A stretch of 64,000 bases of DNA from Polyodon spathula (GCF_017654505.1 NC_054534.1:45793226-45857225), one strand, 5' to 3'. Shown: positions 34,877-47,310, counted from the first letter of the stretch. The notes: generated by a model from the sequence alone, not told the origin. Program-made: numbers and translations.

Positions 34877-35407
34877 CTTTATTTCTGCACTCCCGCGTTG
34901 CATACTTTGTGAGAATATTTAACACATACGGACAGAAAGGTACAAGAAAGCGCAGCCCCATATGTGTTACACGACTGGAGAAAATTACATTTTTAGAACC
35001 AGAAACTGCCAAAATGAATGAGAAATTATGGAGAATGACAGCAAGAGGTCACACTGTTTTCAGGTGATTTGGGGGGTTCAGGGTGGCAGACGGGACATAG
35101 GGGATGATACAGGTCTACCATTGGGTGGAGGGTTGGTGCCATTCAGGGGATGTTTGCTATTTTTCTGTTTTTGTCACCAGTTTTTAGGCATGCCTCTAAA
35201 TAGCCTGTGTTGAGATTTTCCAGGGTAGCTTCTTGTTGTTTATTATTATTGTTATTATTTTTTTTTTTAGTAGCCCCCCTTATTCAGGGTGAATTATTGT
35301 GAGCAATATTTACTAAAGTACTGCAGGTACTAAACCACCCAGCTGCTTATCCCATGATTTCCACATGGAGTGCAAGCAAGTCCAAATTTGTCACTCCTAT
35401 GAGAATA
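34877..35407. other. no recognisable feature
   Basis: Spacer between the solo LTR and Tc1 element B2, with a T-tract near 35259. Confidence 0.4.
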
Positions 35408-37058
35408 CAGTGGCTTGCGAAAGTATTGACCCCCCTTGGCATTTTTCCTATTTTGTTGCCTTACAACCTGGAATTAAAATTGATTTTCTGGGGGTTTGTA
35501 TCATTTGATTTACACAACATGCCTACCACTTTGAAGATGCAAAATATTTTTTATTTTGAAACAAACAAGAAATAAGACAAAAAAACAGAAAACTTGAGCG
35601 TGCATAAGTATTCACCCCCCCAAAGTCAATACTTTGTAGAGCCACCTTTTGCAGCAATTACAGCTGCAAGTCTCTTGGGGTATGTATCTATAAGCTTGGC
35701 ACATCTAGCCACTAGGATTTTTGCCCATTCTTCAGGGCAAAACTGCTCCAGCTCCTTCAAGTTGGATGGGTTCTGCTGGTGTACAGCAATCTGTAAGTCA
35801 TACCACAGATTCGCAATTGGATTGAGGTCTGGGCTTTGACTAGGCCATTCCAAGACATTTAAATGTTTCCCCTTAAACCACTCGAGTGTTGCTTTAGCAG
35901 TATTCTTAGGGTCATTGTCCTGCTGGAAGGTGAACCTCCGTCCCAGTCACAAATCTCTGGAAGACTTAAACAGGTTTCCCTCAAGAATTTCCCTGTATTC
36001 AGCGCCATCCATCATTCCTTCAATTCTGACCAGTTTCCCAGTCCCTGCCAATGAAAAACATCCCCACAGCATGATGCTGCCACCACCATGCTTCACTGTG
36101 GGGATGGTGTTCCCGGGGTGATGAGAGCTGTTGGGTTTACGCCAGATATAGCGTTTTCCTTGATGGCCAAAAAGCACAATTTTAGTCTCATCTGACCAGA
36201 GTACCTTCTTCCATATGTTTGGGGAGTCTCCCACATGCCTTTTGGCAAACACCAAACATGTTTGCTTATTTTTTTCTTTAAGCAATGGCTTTTTTCTGGC
36301 CACTCTTCCTTAAAGCCCAGCTCTGTGGAGTGTACGGCTTAAAGTGGTCCTATGGACAGATACTCCAGTCTCCGCTATGGAGCTTTGCAGCTCCTTCAGC
36401 GTTATCTTTGGTCTCTTTGTTGCCTCTTTGATTAATGCCCTCCTTGCCTGGTCCGTAAGTTTTGGTGGGCGGCCCTCTCTTGCCAGGTTTGTTGTGGTGC
36501 CATATTCTTTCTATTTTTTAATAATGGCTTTAATGGTGCTCCGTGGGATGTTCAAAGTATTGGATTTTTTTTTATAACCCAACCCTGATCTGTACTTCTC
36601 CACAACTTTGTCCCTGACCTGTTTGGAGAGCTCCTTGGTCTTCATGGTGCCGCTTGCTTGGTGGTGCCCCTTGCTTAGTGGTGTTGCAGACTCTGGGGAC
36701 TTTCAGAACAGGTGTATATATACTGAGATCATGTGACAGATCATGTGACACTTAGATTGCATACAGGTGGACTGTATTTAACTAATTATGTGACTTCTGA
36801 AGGTAATTGGTTGCACCAGATCTTATTTAGAGGCTTAATAGCAAAGGAGGTGAATACATATGCACGTACCACTTTTCCGTTATTTATTTTTTAGAATTTT
36901 TTGAAACAAGTTATTTTTTTCATTTCACTTCACCAATTTGGACTATTTTGTGTATGTCCATTACATGAAACCCAAATAAAAATCCATTTTAATTCCAGGT
37001 TGTAAGGCAACAAAATAGGAAAAATTCCAAGGGGGGTCAATACTTTCGCAACCCACTG
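35408..37058 (-). mobile_element. Tc1/mariner element B2, complete ends
   Basis: The left end CAGTGGCTTGCGAAAGTATT follows TA (35406-35407). The right end TACTTTCGCAACCCACTG is followed by TA (37059-37060). 1,651 bp. Same family as B1, inverted relative to it and in unrelated flanking sequence. Confidence 0.95.
35626..36645 (-). pseudogene. Tc1 transposase, element B2 (one frame, three or more stops)
   Basis: A single frame of 340 codons runs from ATG at 36645 (MKTKELSKQ) to the natural stop after AAKGGSTKY at 35626. There are no frameshifts, which makes it better preserved than B1. Stops interrupt it. A TAG replaces the Trp of IIKKWKEYG in B1, a TAA follows HRAGL, and a TGA at 35949-35947 follows SSRDL. 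Core motifs: [20 protein letters not shown], then NPIANLW with Ala (GCG, 35814-35812) where the third catalytic residue should be Glu. The last TGA and the Ala are shared with B1. Confidence 0.93.
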
Positions 37059-37069
37059 TAGTGTGCAGG

Positions 37070-37350
37070 GGGTTCCCTTTCAATTCGAAGATGGCCACCA
37101 AACCTCATAGCTTATGCGGCACTTTTTATAAGAATACAGGGCTCACTGCAACACAGTGGTCTTACCTTACCAGTGTGAGAAGCGAAAGAGGATTATTTTT
37201 CCCCTGCGTGATGGTTAAGTAACCTCGGGCATATCGGCAGCTTTATCATAGGAGCTCAGCGACACCTACCAGTAGGCAGGAGTGTATCCCATAATAGTGT
37301 TTAGTGGCCATCTTCTCTTTCAGGGAACCAGGTTTACGGTAGGTAAACTA
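37070..37350 (-). mobile_element. terminal-repeat-like segment F1 (possible DIRS terminus)
   Basis: It begins GGTTCCCTTTCAATTCGAAG at 37071 and carries the inverted form CTTCTCTTTCAGGGAACC near 37310-37332. The minus-strand reading TATGGGATACACTCCTGCC...GAGCTCC...GCTGCCGAT matches segments F2 (45030) and F3 (47310, inverted). TATA-like and gene sequences are absent. Assignment to DIRS rests on a weak match to the 2222 terminus. Confidence 0.5.
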
Positions 37351-39430
37351 GCGTTATATGTGCATCTTCAAAGTTTATCACGCCTTTTCGACATGCTACA
37401 CTAAATCAATAGGCAGAATATATGCTACTATTGTTTGCAGTTTAGTTTTTTGCTGGCAGATGGCAGAAGTCCCTAAGAAATATGCTTGACAGACCGGCTC
37501 ATCCATAGATAAGCACAGCTGGTCGGCCTCATTCGGCGAGTAAAAAATGGACGCCTACTACAGAAAATTAGATGAGGTTATTTATTTCTTTGTTGGTGTT
37601 ACAGGGGGTTGTAAGGAAACCTTGTCAAGATTGGTACTGGTCAGAATGACCTGATTTATTCCACTGATGAGGTAAACTTCACAGATAATAATGCATATAA
37701 CAGCAATACACACCCTTACCAGAAACTGTGGAAGATAGTAACTAAGTTTACCACATTATCACATCCTGTATATGACGTGATTGCAAAGAAGGGTGTCTTC
37801 TTTGAAATCTATCACACAAAAAAATTCTAGAAAGTAATATGACTGCACAATTACTTTTTGCTGCACTGTTATTATAATGCTGCAATTGTAAAAAAATGCA
37901 TGTTATGTTGTAATTTATTGTTATAATGCTATAATTGTAAACACATTGTTGTTATTTTGTTACTTAAGTTGTATCAAAATAATATATTTCCGTTTTCATA
38001 ATAATAATTAAAAAGTGTGCACTTTTTAAAATAAAGCAAAAATTGTTTTGAAAACTGTCCAAAATTGCTTATTTGAGGGATAAGAATAAAAAAATTGACA
38101 TGGAAATTGCCAAAATAAATGGGACGCTGGGTAGTTAAAACAGGACTAAAGCCTTTGTGTGTGTTTTGACATAGCCTAGCAAAGTGTTCAATATTATGTA
38201 AAAAATATTTTGGACAGATGAACAAATATAATATTTGGTATTTTTTTTTATATAGCCATATTTGTTAGATATATGTTTCATATAACAAAAAAACACCCAA
38301 TTTGGCTGTATTTAAAATATATTGTATATATTTACTATATCTCCCTTAATTAGAACACCCCTTGCATTTGTTCTTATTCATTTTATATTTATTCCAGCAC
38401 CAATTACTCAATTAAGTAGGTCACTTCAATTATTTTCATTCTGTTTTCATCAAATATTACACTGGCCCCTGATTTATATAGTATAGCAACTTATGGCCAC
38501 CCTGCTAACTCTCAATCTTTCCGTTTATACATTTATTACATTCCCACATATAGATTCTGTCAAATCTTGGAATACTCAGTTTTTGTCTTGCAGAGTTGAT
38601 GCAGGGTATGATTAAGTTGTCGTCTGTAATTTGTGTTCCATCAGACTGACTTGCAGTAGAGTTTGTCTGTATTCCTGGTCACACAAACCCAGTCTTGCTC
38701 AGTGTCTGGTGGCAATCTCTTGCTGTAAATTTGAGCACAGGCCAATCAGTTAATTAATTTATTGGTTAAACATCTGTTTACCTTTCCCCTTTCTTTGATG
38801 GCAATCCAGTTGGTTGAGTCATTTTTGCATTATCTTATGTTTCTCACAATTTTAACCAAATTCTATAGTGTTATGGTTGAATATTCTTGGGAGCCCTCAG
38901 CTAGACTGGTGTTCATGATCTCTCCCGCTTGTGACTGAAAAACTACTACAAAGCATGTCTGCCAGCACAAATCATTATTCTCAGGCAACATTTGACCTTG
39001 ACAACCAGGTGCAGCCAGGCTTGACTGTATTTTATTCATTCAGGGGCCTTTTTCAGGCCATTTATTAATTTACCACCCCAAATTTTCATGGCAACCAGGG
39101 GCCTATTTCTTTATAAACTATAATGTTACAAAATTTTCAACTCCCCTTTTCATTTCTAGGTGCTAGACACTTATAGCAAAGTTTAACCTTTTAACTGCTG
39201 TTATGGTCCTACAGCCCTACTATATAATAATTCATTTGAAAAATATAATATATTATTCATGATTTGAAATGAGACAGAACATCTTGATTGATGAATGTGA
39301 GTGTTCTCATTCTAGTTCCAGAAATTGCTTACCCTTAACCCTTTGACGCCTAAGAATGACCATATATGGGCATGAATATGATCACTTTGTGTTTTAGCGC
39401 TTGTAGTTTGGCAATCGCTGAGCGATCCAG
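37351..39430. other. long stretch without a recognisable gene
   Basis: AT-rich sequence with no supported ORF, RNA gene or repeat boundary. Confidence 0.4.
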
Positions 39431-39445
39431 GAATGCAAAGCAACG

Positions 39446-40240
39446 TTGCACCGACTGTCAGGTATCTCGAAGGTGTCTCGGGACCGGGGAGACGACTTCC
39501 CTCCCTACCCCCTACTGTTCAGTCCTGCTGATCAAAACAAAGGTGCGTGGCCCCCCTCAACCTCCCCCCAAGAACAACCTGAGCAGGATCTCGCGTCGAG
39601 GAGAACCTTGTACGCAATGGTGTTCCATACCCTCCACTTCCTCACCCTCGTCTCCCTCCGAGACACCGCTTGGCAGGAGCCTCTCCGACTCCGGAAGGAC
39701 TTCAGTCCCCAGTGGGAGGCCCTATACTCCCCACTGGTCCTGAGAGGAGCTGGGGACTTGGGATGGAGGGTTCTGCACAGAGCACTCGCATCAGGAGAGA
39801 TCTTGCGTCACTTTACCGACTTGGACGCTGCATGCCCTTTCTGCGGTCAGTCTTAGTCGGTGGTTAACATTTATTTTCTCTGTGCCAGGCTGCAGCCTTT
39901 TTTTCTTCTGTTGAGGGATATTCTGCTGCAGTTCTGGCTGCATTTCTCCCCTACCCTCCTATCTTTGGGAACCCTGTTCATGGCCCCACCAAGGCAAGAG
40001 ACCACCTGATGAATCTGCTCCTGGCTCTTGCTAGACTGGCCATCTACAAGACAAGGAAGCGTAAAATTATCGGGGGAGGGTCTCTTTGACTGTGGAGCCA
40101 TGTTCAGGGCCCAAGTCCAGTCCCAGATTAATTTGAACCATGCCCACGTGGAGTCCACTGGTGACATTGCGGCCTTGGTCAACCAGTAGGCTCTTGGTGG
40201 CGTGCTCTGCACCACCCCTCCTTTTTCTCTGAGCATTTAA
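39446..40240 (+). pseudogene. Tx1-type L1 ORF2, C-terminal fragment
   Basis: The frame reads YAMVFHTLHFLTLVSLRDTAW, then WEALYSPLVLRGAGDLGWRVL, then HRALASGEILRHFTDLDAACPFCG. This is the conserved end of Tx1-clade L1 ORF2, with the CPFC of the zinc-binding zf-RVT region. After a stop at about 39857 the reading resumes in another frame with LLALARLAIYKTRKRK near 40018-40062, another familiar piece of this tail. The upstream endonuclease and RT are missing. Confidence 0.78.
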
Positions 40241-40359
40241 TTTGCAGTCTTTTTGACCAGTTTTTCCTTTAAATTATGAAATGCCTAGCTATTTAGCTTG
40301 ACGGCTGAAGTAGACAAGTCCTTTTATTAGGCATTTTATAGGGCTATTACTGCCCTCTG

Positions 40360-40600
40360 AGTTTGTGGCCAGGGTCCAGAGGAAGCTGACTGACTTCTTC
40401 TGGGCCAGAAAGCACTGGGTCAATAGGTTCTGAGTGGCATGTTCTGTACCCCCCACCTCCTCCTTTATTCTGAGAATTTAATTTGCAGACCTTCTACCCA
40501 GATTTTCTGTTTAATTGGTTAAATGCCTATCTATTTAGCATCCTCTTTACAAGGATGCTAACTTGAATTTTTTTTCTCCAGCCGTCACTTGACAGCTGGA
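40360..40600 (+). pseudogene. second Tx1-type RT scrap and duplicated 3' block
   Basis: RVQRKLTDFFWARKHWVNR (about 40370-40427) resembles the Tx1 RT segment before the C-terminal region. It is followed by AATTTAATTTGCAGA and ATGCCTATCTATTTAGC, near-copies of sequence at 40219-40300. So a 3' piece of the same LINE appears twice in direct orientation, about 230 bp apart. Confidence 0.55.
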
Positions 40601-40648
40601 ATAGTTGAGTCTATTTTTAAACATTTAAATAGGACTAATAATAATAAT

Positions 40649-41697
40649 TGTGATGGATTAGGTGGCATCACAAGCATTGAGACATTATTTGAGCCATATT
40701 GTTTATAATGCAGCAATAACAAATAAAAGTGATGTTAAGGAAAACAAAATGTAACTTATCTCTTGTGGGTGATTGATGGGTAGAGTGTAGATGGTTGGGT
40801 AGATCGGGGTATCCAAAGGAAAAAAAAAGAGAAAAAAAACAGGGTTATGTGGTTTGCTGCACTGAAGGCAGACGGTGTTTCAAAGGGGAGGTGCACATCT
40901 CCTAAGAAACGTGTGGCCGAGTTATTAAAAACTTAAAAGTAAAAGAGAAATAAATAAAATAATAATTATATAAACCAGGATCTGGATTTTCAAATAGTGA
41001 ACTATTTTAACTAAGAAGAATCTAAACAGCATTTTAGATTAAGTAAAATGCTGGAATTGATTGAATGTAATTGTTTGGAAGCAACGTGCATGATGCAGGG
41101 TTAAACCTACCTGCGTTTGGGTTCCTAGGGCAGGAAGTGGGGGCCAGGCGATGGGAAGGGCGAGCAAGGCAACAAAGGAAAATAGCCTAAGGGACCATTC
41201 TTTATGTGGAAAGCAGGGTTTTTTTGGAGAAAACGGAAAAGCGAGACTATTGAATATGGAGTTTAATGGAAATTTGCAGGATTAATATAATAAGTGGGAT
41301 TTTAATAATTATTAAAATATGTATAAATTCATAATGTTATGTAATATTACATTGTAGCTACAGGGGGAATTCAAATAAGTTATGTATATGATGCACTGTT
41401 ATTAAAGGTTGGTAGGGTCCAGAGTTATCTGGTGAATAGGTTTAAAAGGAGGACTAGGGGAGCAGTTAGTGTTTGAGGGGTGAGAGGTTTGTTCAGACCT
41501 TTGCTGGGTCCCTGATATATTGTGTTATATGGAAATAATACTCTTGATAATAGGATTTATTTTGCTGTTTTTGTGGGAAATGTTGCTTTTCGTACACTGG
41601 AGCACTTGTGAAACTATTAAAGAAAAACTTTTTGCTATTGCATACTTGTGTGCTGAGTGCTTCCTCCCTATACACAGACTGTACAGGATACCTTACA
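40649..41697 (+). mobile_element. candidate solo LTR (weak)
   Basis: The segment opens TGTGATGG and closes CCTTACA. It has a GTTTAAAAGGAGG promoter-like box near 41440 and an ATTAAAG signal near 41620, in LTR-like order. The flanks are TAA-rich, so a 5-bp target duplication cannot be judged. Boundaries uncertain. Confidence 0.3.

Positions 41698-41765
<68 letters not shown>
41698..41765. repeat. (TAA)n microsatellite
   Basis: About 66 bp of uninterrupted AAT triplets. Confidence 0.97.
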
Positions 41766-41767
<2 letters not shown>

Positions 41768-43064
41768 GAAGCAGTTTGATGTTTGGGGCACGTTTTGGTG
41801 AATTTGGTGAAGCCATTTTTATAGTCAAATTTATCTCAGCAACTTCTGCTTTGCAAAATTGAAGCGGGTTGGATGCTGATGTCGTATGTGAAGTTTAGAT
41901 CAATCGGTTTACCGAGTCACAAGAAAAAGATTTCGATAGTTTTTTTTCAGAGTAAAACAGGTTTAAAATGCATTGAATTGCAAAAGGACACTCAGTACTG
42001 TATCTACAGCCAAGTCTCAACCCTGTTCGCTGTATTTTTCACATACCTCTTTAGCATGCATACTGATAAATCCTCTCCTGATCACTCAGTTTATCACCAA
42101 ACTCCTCAATAATGTGATCCAAGTCATTATTTTATTACTATAACATCTCCAAAAAGCTCTGCAAATGTCAGTGATATTCTTTGAGCGTTGGATGCAGAAG
42201 CAGCTACCTCCTTTGTTATGTTCGAGTTATCTCTGTAGTGGATGGGGCTATGAGATACACTCTTTTTTCGGTTTCATTCGGCTCCTATCGGTCTCACTCG
42301 GCCATTGAAAGGATTTCTCTGCTTTCTCCAGAGAAAAAACAACTAGAGATCTGTGCTTTACGTCTCTTTGATGATGTCACACAGGGTCCAAAATTGGACT
42401 GGAAAGGAAACATTGTAATGATGGACCTGGTCCGGCACTGGACTGCAAAGGGTTAAGGAAACACCATTTATGAAAAAGTTAATTGTATTAACACAGGAAT
42501 GATGCTTGTCAACTTTGAAGTTAATCAACTAAACTGTGTTCAACTGAAGCGGTTTTAAAGTTAAGAATGAAAAGTAGGCCTGACCGCCATCATGTTTTAC
42601 GAAAGAGCACCATTTTGCCATATTTGAATTCCATTGTTCTCAGGATGACACCTACCAAGTTAGATGTTTGTTGGTTAAATGGTTTGCAAACAGAAGCAGT
42701 TTGATGTTTGTGTGCGTTTTGGCAAAATTTTTGTCAGCCATTTTGATAGTAAAATTTATCGCAGCAACTTCTGCTTCACAAACTTGAAGCTGGTTTGATT
42801 GCTGTTGACATATGCAAAGTTTCAGATTAATTGGTTCACCGGTTCAAAAGAAGATGATTTTTGGACGTTTTTTTTCCAAAAACTGCGTCAGGCCACCATC
42901 TTGGTTGACGCAGGAGTGCAATTTTTGCATATGACCTGCCAAGTTTCATGCTGATTGGTTACACCACGTGTGAACAGGAGCAGTTTAAAGTTTTGGGAGG
43001 AAAAACAACAATAAAATAATAGATCAAATCTTTGTAATAACAATAGGCTTCCCAAGCCAGCTTG

Positions 43065-43066
<2 letters not shown>
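41766..43066 (+). repeat. satellite-like repeat in at least four diverged units
   Basis: A motif of the form ACAGAAGCAGTTT-(GATG/AAAG)-TTTG recurs near 41766, 42544, 42689 and 42972. The blocks GCCATTTT-ATAGT-AAATTTATC and GCAACTTCTGCTT recur at 41811 and 42740. AGGCCACCATCTTGG-like blocks recur at 42575 and 42891. All are in the same orientation. A piggyBac end (41946-42456) interrupts the series. It ends in AATAGGCTTCCCAAGCC plus a TAA run. Confidence 0.7.
41946..42456 (-). mobile_element. piggyBac end, copy 2
   Basis: The right end reads GGACTGCAAAGGGTTAA, ending in TTAA at 42453-42456. On the minus strand that is TTAACCCTTTGCAGTCC, followed by GGACCAGGTCCATCATTACA. It matches copy 3 (55323-55916) leftward as far as the TTTTTTTTCAGAGTAAAACAG block at about 41941, but lacks copy 3's left terminus. 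Confidence 0.8.

Positions 43067-43112
<46 letters not shown>
43067..43112. repeat. (TAA)n microsatellite
   Basis: About 45 bp of AAT triplets ending the satellite-like repeat. Confidence 0.95.
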
Positions 43113-43227
43113 AGAGCTAATAATAATAAAAATGACCCAATAGCTAGTTAGGCATCAGATGCAAATATTTAGCTTTGCCTCCGTCCATCTCCTGAGGAGA
43201 AACATTTTCAAATAAGGAAAAAATAAA

Positions 43228-43655
43228 AACATATATAATATGGTCCAGGATTGACTTTAAGGTCCTTCTCATTACCTATAAATCCCTAAATGGTTTGGCT
43301 CCAGCTTATTTTAAGGATCTTCCTGGGCGGCATCTTGGATCCCCAGATGCAGGAATGCTGACTGTCCCAAGGATTTTAAAGCAAAAGACAGGTGTTCAGA
43401 CAAGTGTTCAGTTATAGGGCCCCCTGAGAAACGCACCTACTCATTTTTATAATAATATGTCTTTCACACTTGCAACCTGATCTTTTGTTCTATTTTATTA
43501 TTTTGTTTTATGCTCTTGTTTATTGTTTTTATTGTACTTCATGTTTTATTGTACTTAAATATTTTTCTTCATTGTTAAGCGCCTTGAGATAGCTTTCTGC
43601 TATCTGCTTTCTGCTCTATAAATACATTTTGATTTGATTTGATTTGATTTGATAT
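43228..43655 (+). mobile_element. L2/Rex-like LINE 3' end
   Basis: The plus strand encodes DFKVLLITYKSLNGLAPAYFKDL (about 43252-43320), then SPDAGMLTVPR. This is the C-terminal signature of L2/CR1/Rex reverse transcriptases. The 3' untranslated end has AAGCGCCTTGAGATAGC, a CTATAAATACATTTTGATT tail and four GATTT repeats. 5' truncated and frame-broken. Confidence 0.8.
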
Positions 43656-44494
43656 ATACCAATACAAAGAAATCATTTATGTATGCAATGTATTTCAAAT
43701 TCCACATTAGCATAGACTTCTGTAAAGTAAACACTGTTTATGTTCTTGATATGTAATGTTACATTTATAACTTCAGTAGCTGCAAAGGGTGTGTTGGGAT
43801 TAGGGATGTCACGTTATCAAATTTTGATGGTATGCTAACTGTCATAAAATATACCATGGTTATCGTCATACCGTGGTATAATATCATTTTTTTGTAATCC
43901 ATTTTTAAATGGCAATTTAAAGAAATATTCTCATCAAGTCATTTTTAACAAGAAAAATTACTTTAAAGTTTTAAAACAAATACAACACACTGGTACTACA
44001 GTTCTATCAGGCACTACCTAACTGGAAGTAGTGTTCACTCCAGCTCACACAGGCTCAGCAAAATAATGCTGCTTTTTTATTTCAAATTACTGTGGAGAAA
44101 GTCCAAAATATTAACATTTTCTGGGCTCAGTCTGGAACGATATGTGGGTAAGGATGTGACCACTGCAACTGAATGCCCTCTTTATCTTTACCAGTTTGGA
44201 CGGCATATTAGTTAACAGAAGCAAAGTGTTTTAAGATTTTTTTTTTTTTTTTTGGACTACATGTTAACAACAATGAACACAAAGGAAAGAGGAAACGTTA
44301 AGGTGGGTATGACACCGTTGCAAAGTTAAACGCCATCTAGGCGACTTTTTTTTTTTTTAAATAGGAATAAAATTGTACACATTTTTGAATACATAAAACT
44401 AAAATCCCTACAACACTATCAACTCGAGGAGACAGCAACATCTTTACAATACCATTTAAAATAAAAAAAATAATACAAATGTCTGTAGCATCTT

Positions 44495-44498
<4 letters not shown>
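43656..44498. other. no recognisable feature
   Basis: AT-rich spacer with T-tracts at 44238-44254 and 44348-44358. Confidence 0.4.

Positions 44499-44571
<73 letters not shown>
44499..44571. repeat. (TA)n microsatellite
   Basis: About 72 bp of uninterrupted TA. No Tc1 element adjoins this one. Confidence 0.95.
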
Positions 44572-44574
<3 letters not shown>

Positions 44575-45029
44575 TTGGTGTGTGCTTACTTTGACCAATA
44601 CGATAGATAGTAGCTGCTGTTATTTCTTTGGTGTGGAAAATTAACAGGAAGGCAGTGGTGAAAAGTTATAGTGCCTTGTTCTTGCTGATATTTGTGTTTC
44701 ACTTACTGACAGTCACGTTTGCTAGTGATCATTGCTTAGTAGGGCAGTTTATATTAAATAAGACGTTACTTATTTAATAGCCTACTCAGATACTCTCATG
44801 CATGGCAGTTTTTAGAACTTCAGATATCAATGTTAGTTCTAATGAACACAGTGGCTCACCAATGAAGAAACAGTGAATAAAAAAACACGCCCATATCACC
44901 TTAAACCATGTGAACTCGGTAATCATGGTATAGAAAAATGGTTGCAGTTTCAAAATATCTCACCCCAATTCTTCCTCCAAAGTAGACCTGTGTGATTACA
45001 GTTTTTGTAACAGGTAGGATATTGTGTAT

Positions 45030-45290
45030 TCTTAAAAGAGAAGACCAACACCAACACCAACATACTTATGGGATATGCCTGCCATAGGTAAGTATTCACT
45101 GAGCTCTTCATATCAGAGCTGCCGATAGGCCCCTCCATGGGGTGACGACCTCAGTCCCGCCTACCGAGCTTTTAAACAGTCAACCTGTGGAGACCATGTT
45201 CTCTTTTGCATCAAACCCATGAGGACTACTGATGTAACCTTGCTGGTTAGTGGTCGTTCTCTCTTTTAATGAACCTGGGTTACGGTAAGT
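45030..45290 (+). mobile_element. terminal-repeat-like segment F2
   Basis: ACCAACATACTTATGGGATA, GCTGCCGATAGGCCCCTCC and TGTGGAGACCATGTTCTCTTTT are shared, inverted, with F3 at 47310-47130. ATGGGATA, GAGCTC and GCTGCCGAT blocks are shared with F1. It is followed at 45300 by a second start of the same kind (TTCCGTTTCAATTCGAAG). Confidence 0.6.
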
Positions 45291-45299
45291 AACCTAACA

Positions 45300-47310
45300 T
45301 TCCGTTTCAATTCGAAGACAACCACCAACATACTTATGGGAAAGTATACAAGAGCAGTCACGAGGGAGATAGAACAGCAGCAGTTGAGGAACACATCAGA
45401 ACTGCATAACCCAAGGGTTAGCATTGAGAGCGTGCATCCTCAAGGACCATTGTGCCTAATGATGGCAGGGAACGTTCTATCACAATAAGGCGGTAGAACC
45501 TGGTGAAAGTATGCGTCATAGCCCATCTAGCCATAGTACAAATATCAGACAGCAAGCCCCCTCTGAAGAGGGCCCAGATGTAGAGTAGACTCTCTGGTAG
45601 AGTGCGCAGCTACCCGCCCAGATGGGGCAAAATGGCATTGACAGAAGCAGTCGAAACTCTGTCCACAATCCAGTGCAATAGTCGCTGCTTTGAGAGGGGC
45701 TGTCTTAGGAGTCTTATACCGTGACAGACAAAGAGCTGATCAGAATGATGCAGAGCTCTTGTCCTACCTACATAACACCTCAACACCCACGCCGAGCAGA
45801 GGAAGTTCAAACTTCTATCCTCCTCCGAAGAAAACAGAGGTGGATGGAAATACTCCAGTTCCACAGACTGGTTCATGTGGAAGTCTGTGATCACCATAGG
45901 GAGGAAAGCAGGGTTTGTTCATAGTGACACCCTACTGCCATCATCCCAAATACCCATACAGGACCTGTGCACCAACAGCACCCTTAGCTCAGTGACCCGC
46001 TTTGCATTGGTGATAGCCAAGAAAAAGGCTGTCTTCACAGACAGATACTTTAACTCTATGGAGTGTTTGGGCTCAAATCAGGTCTTCGTGAGCCTCCAGC
46101 ACAATATCAATAAATCGACATTGAATAATCATAAATGCACGACATACATATTTAAATCTGTGTGCACTCCTATGGATGTATTACATCAATGTAAATAGTT
46201 ATTATACAGAAATGTAACTTAAGTTTCAATACTGATTTAATAAAATTATATTGAAAGGAAAAACCACACAAAGTTTACCCCTTCCCTTTTATGCAGTAAC
46301 TAGGAAGAAGTGACCCGGAACCAAAATTATCATATGAGTAGAGGTAGTTATTACTCCTGATATACACCACTAGATGTCAGGTGTCGCTTGCGGAGATGGG
46401 GAGTGGCTATGAGGGGTTGACATCTGAGCCTGTGCGCAGGGAATATCCTGAGAGGGGCTCTGGGACAATTGGAGGAGGGGGCGACCAGGGCTGCCAGCAC
46501 AGCTGAGGGCTCGGCCACAGGGGACAGAGCCAGCCTATTGCGAAACACCTGCGGCTGAAGTCATGCAGATGTGAAGCAGGTAGAACACAACCCCGGTGGA
46601 GGATTTACATGGCTGACTGGCTGTTGTTGTGTTTTTTTTTTTTTTTTTTTTTTTTTTTAACTGCATGCAGCAAAAGTTCACAGCACAAACACAGGCAAAG
46701 TGGGGTTGTGCAACAGGGTCAGCACTCAGGTGGACACACAACAACAACAGTTACACAAATAATATTTGTTTTTATTTTTATTTTGCCTAAACTGGGTGAA
46801 CAGCAGCCAGCAGAATCACTCAACGGAGAGGGTACAGCAATGCCTAGCCCCGGTAGAAGAACGATGAGTGTAGGCTGAAAAGACAACACACGCACATCTT
46901 AATCAATACTGTACAGGCAGTCACTCACACATGACAGACAGCATATACAGACAGTCTGCAATGCAAGCGAGGCAGGCTGTGAAAGAAATGCACAAGAAGC
47001 TAATAATTAGAGCTGATGATTCCACAAAAGCGGCAAGCAGCTCTTAGCACGAATGTAAAGGAACTGCAGTCAACTCAGAAAAGCCCTTTCAAAAACACAC
47101 TTATTGTAGTAATACAGACGTTTACTTTACCTTAGGTGAGAGGCAAAAGAGAAAACTGTCTCCACGGGTTAATTGCTTAAGGTGGGACCAAGGACATCAC
47201 CCCACAGAGGGGCCTATCGGCAGCTCTGACATAAAATTCTCAGCGAATACCTACCTACGGCAGGCATATCTCATAAGTATGTTGGTAGTCGTCTTCGAAT
47301 TCAAAGGGAA
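45300..47310. mobile_element. about 2-kb segment bounded by inverted termini
   Basis: The left boundary reads TCCGTTTCAATTCGAAGACA followed by ACCACCAACATACTTATGGG. The right boundary, reverse-complemented from 47310, reads TTCCCTTTGAATTCGAAGAC followed by GACTACCAACATACTTATGA. The interior has a T-tract at 46631-46658 and several short open frames with no recognisable domain. DIRS elements have inverted terminal repeats, so a degenerate DIRS relative is possible, but no RT or recombinase is seen inside. Confidence 0.45.

Noticed and set aside
41493..41862. Poly-Leu and poly-Asn frames
   Set aside because: Translations of the (TAA)n array.
44499..44571. TA array as evidence of a further Tc1 insertion
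   Set aside because: No TIR-like sequence lies beside it on either side.
45610..46198. Several overlapping 60-107-codon frames inside the inverted-repeat segment
   Set aside because: Overlapping on both strands, no domain resemblance, and no consistent frame.
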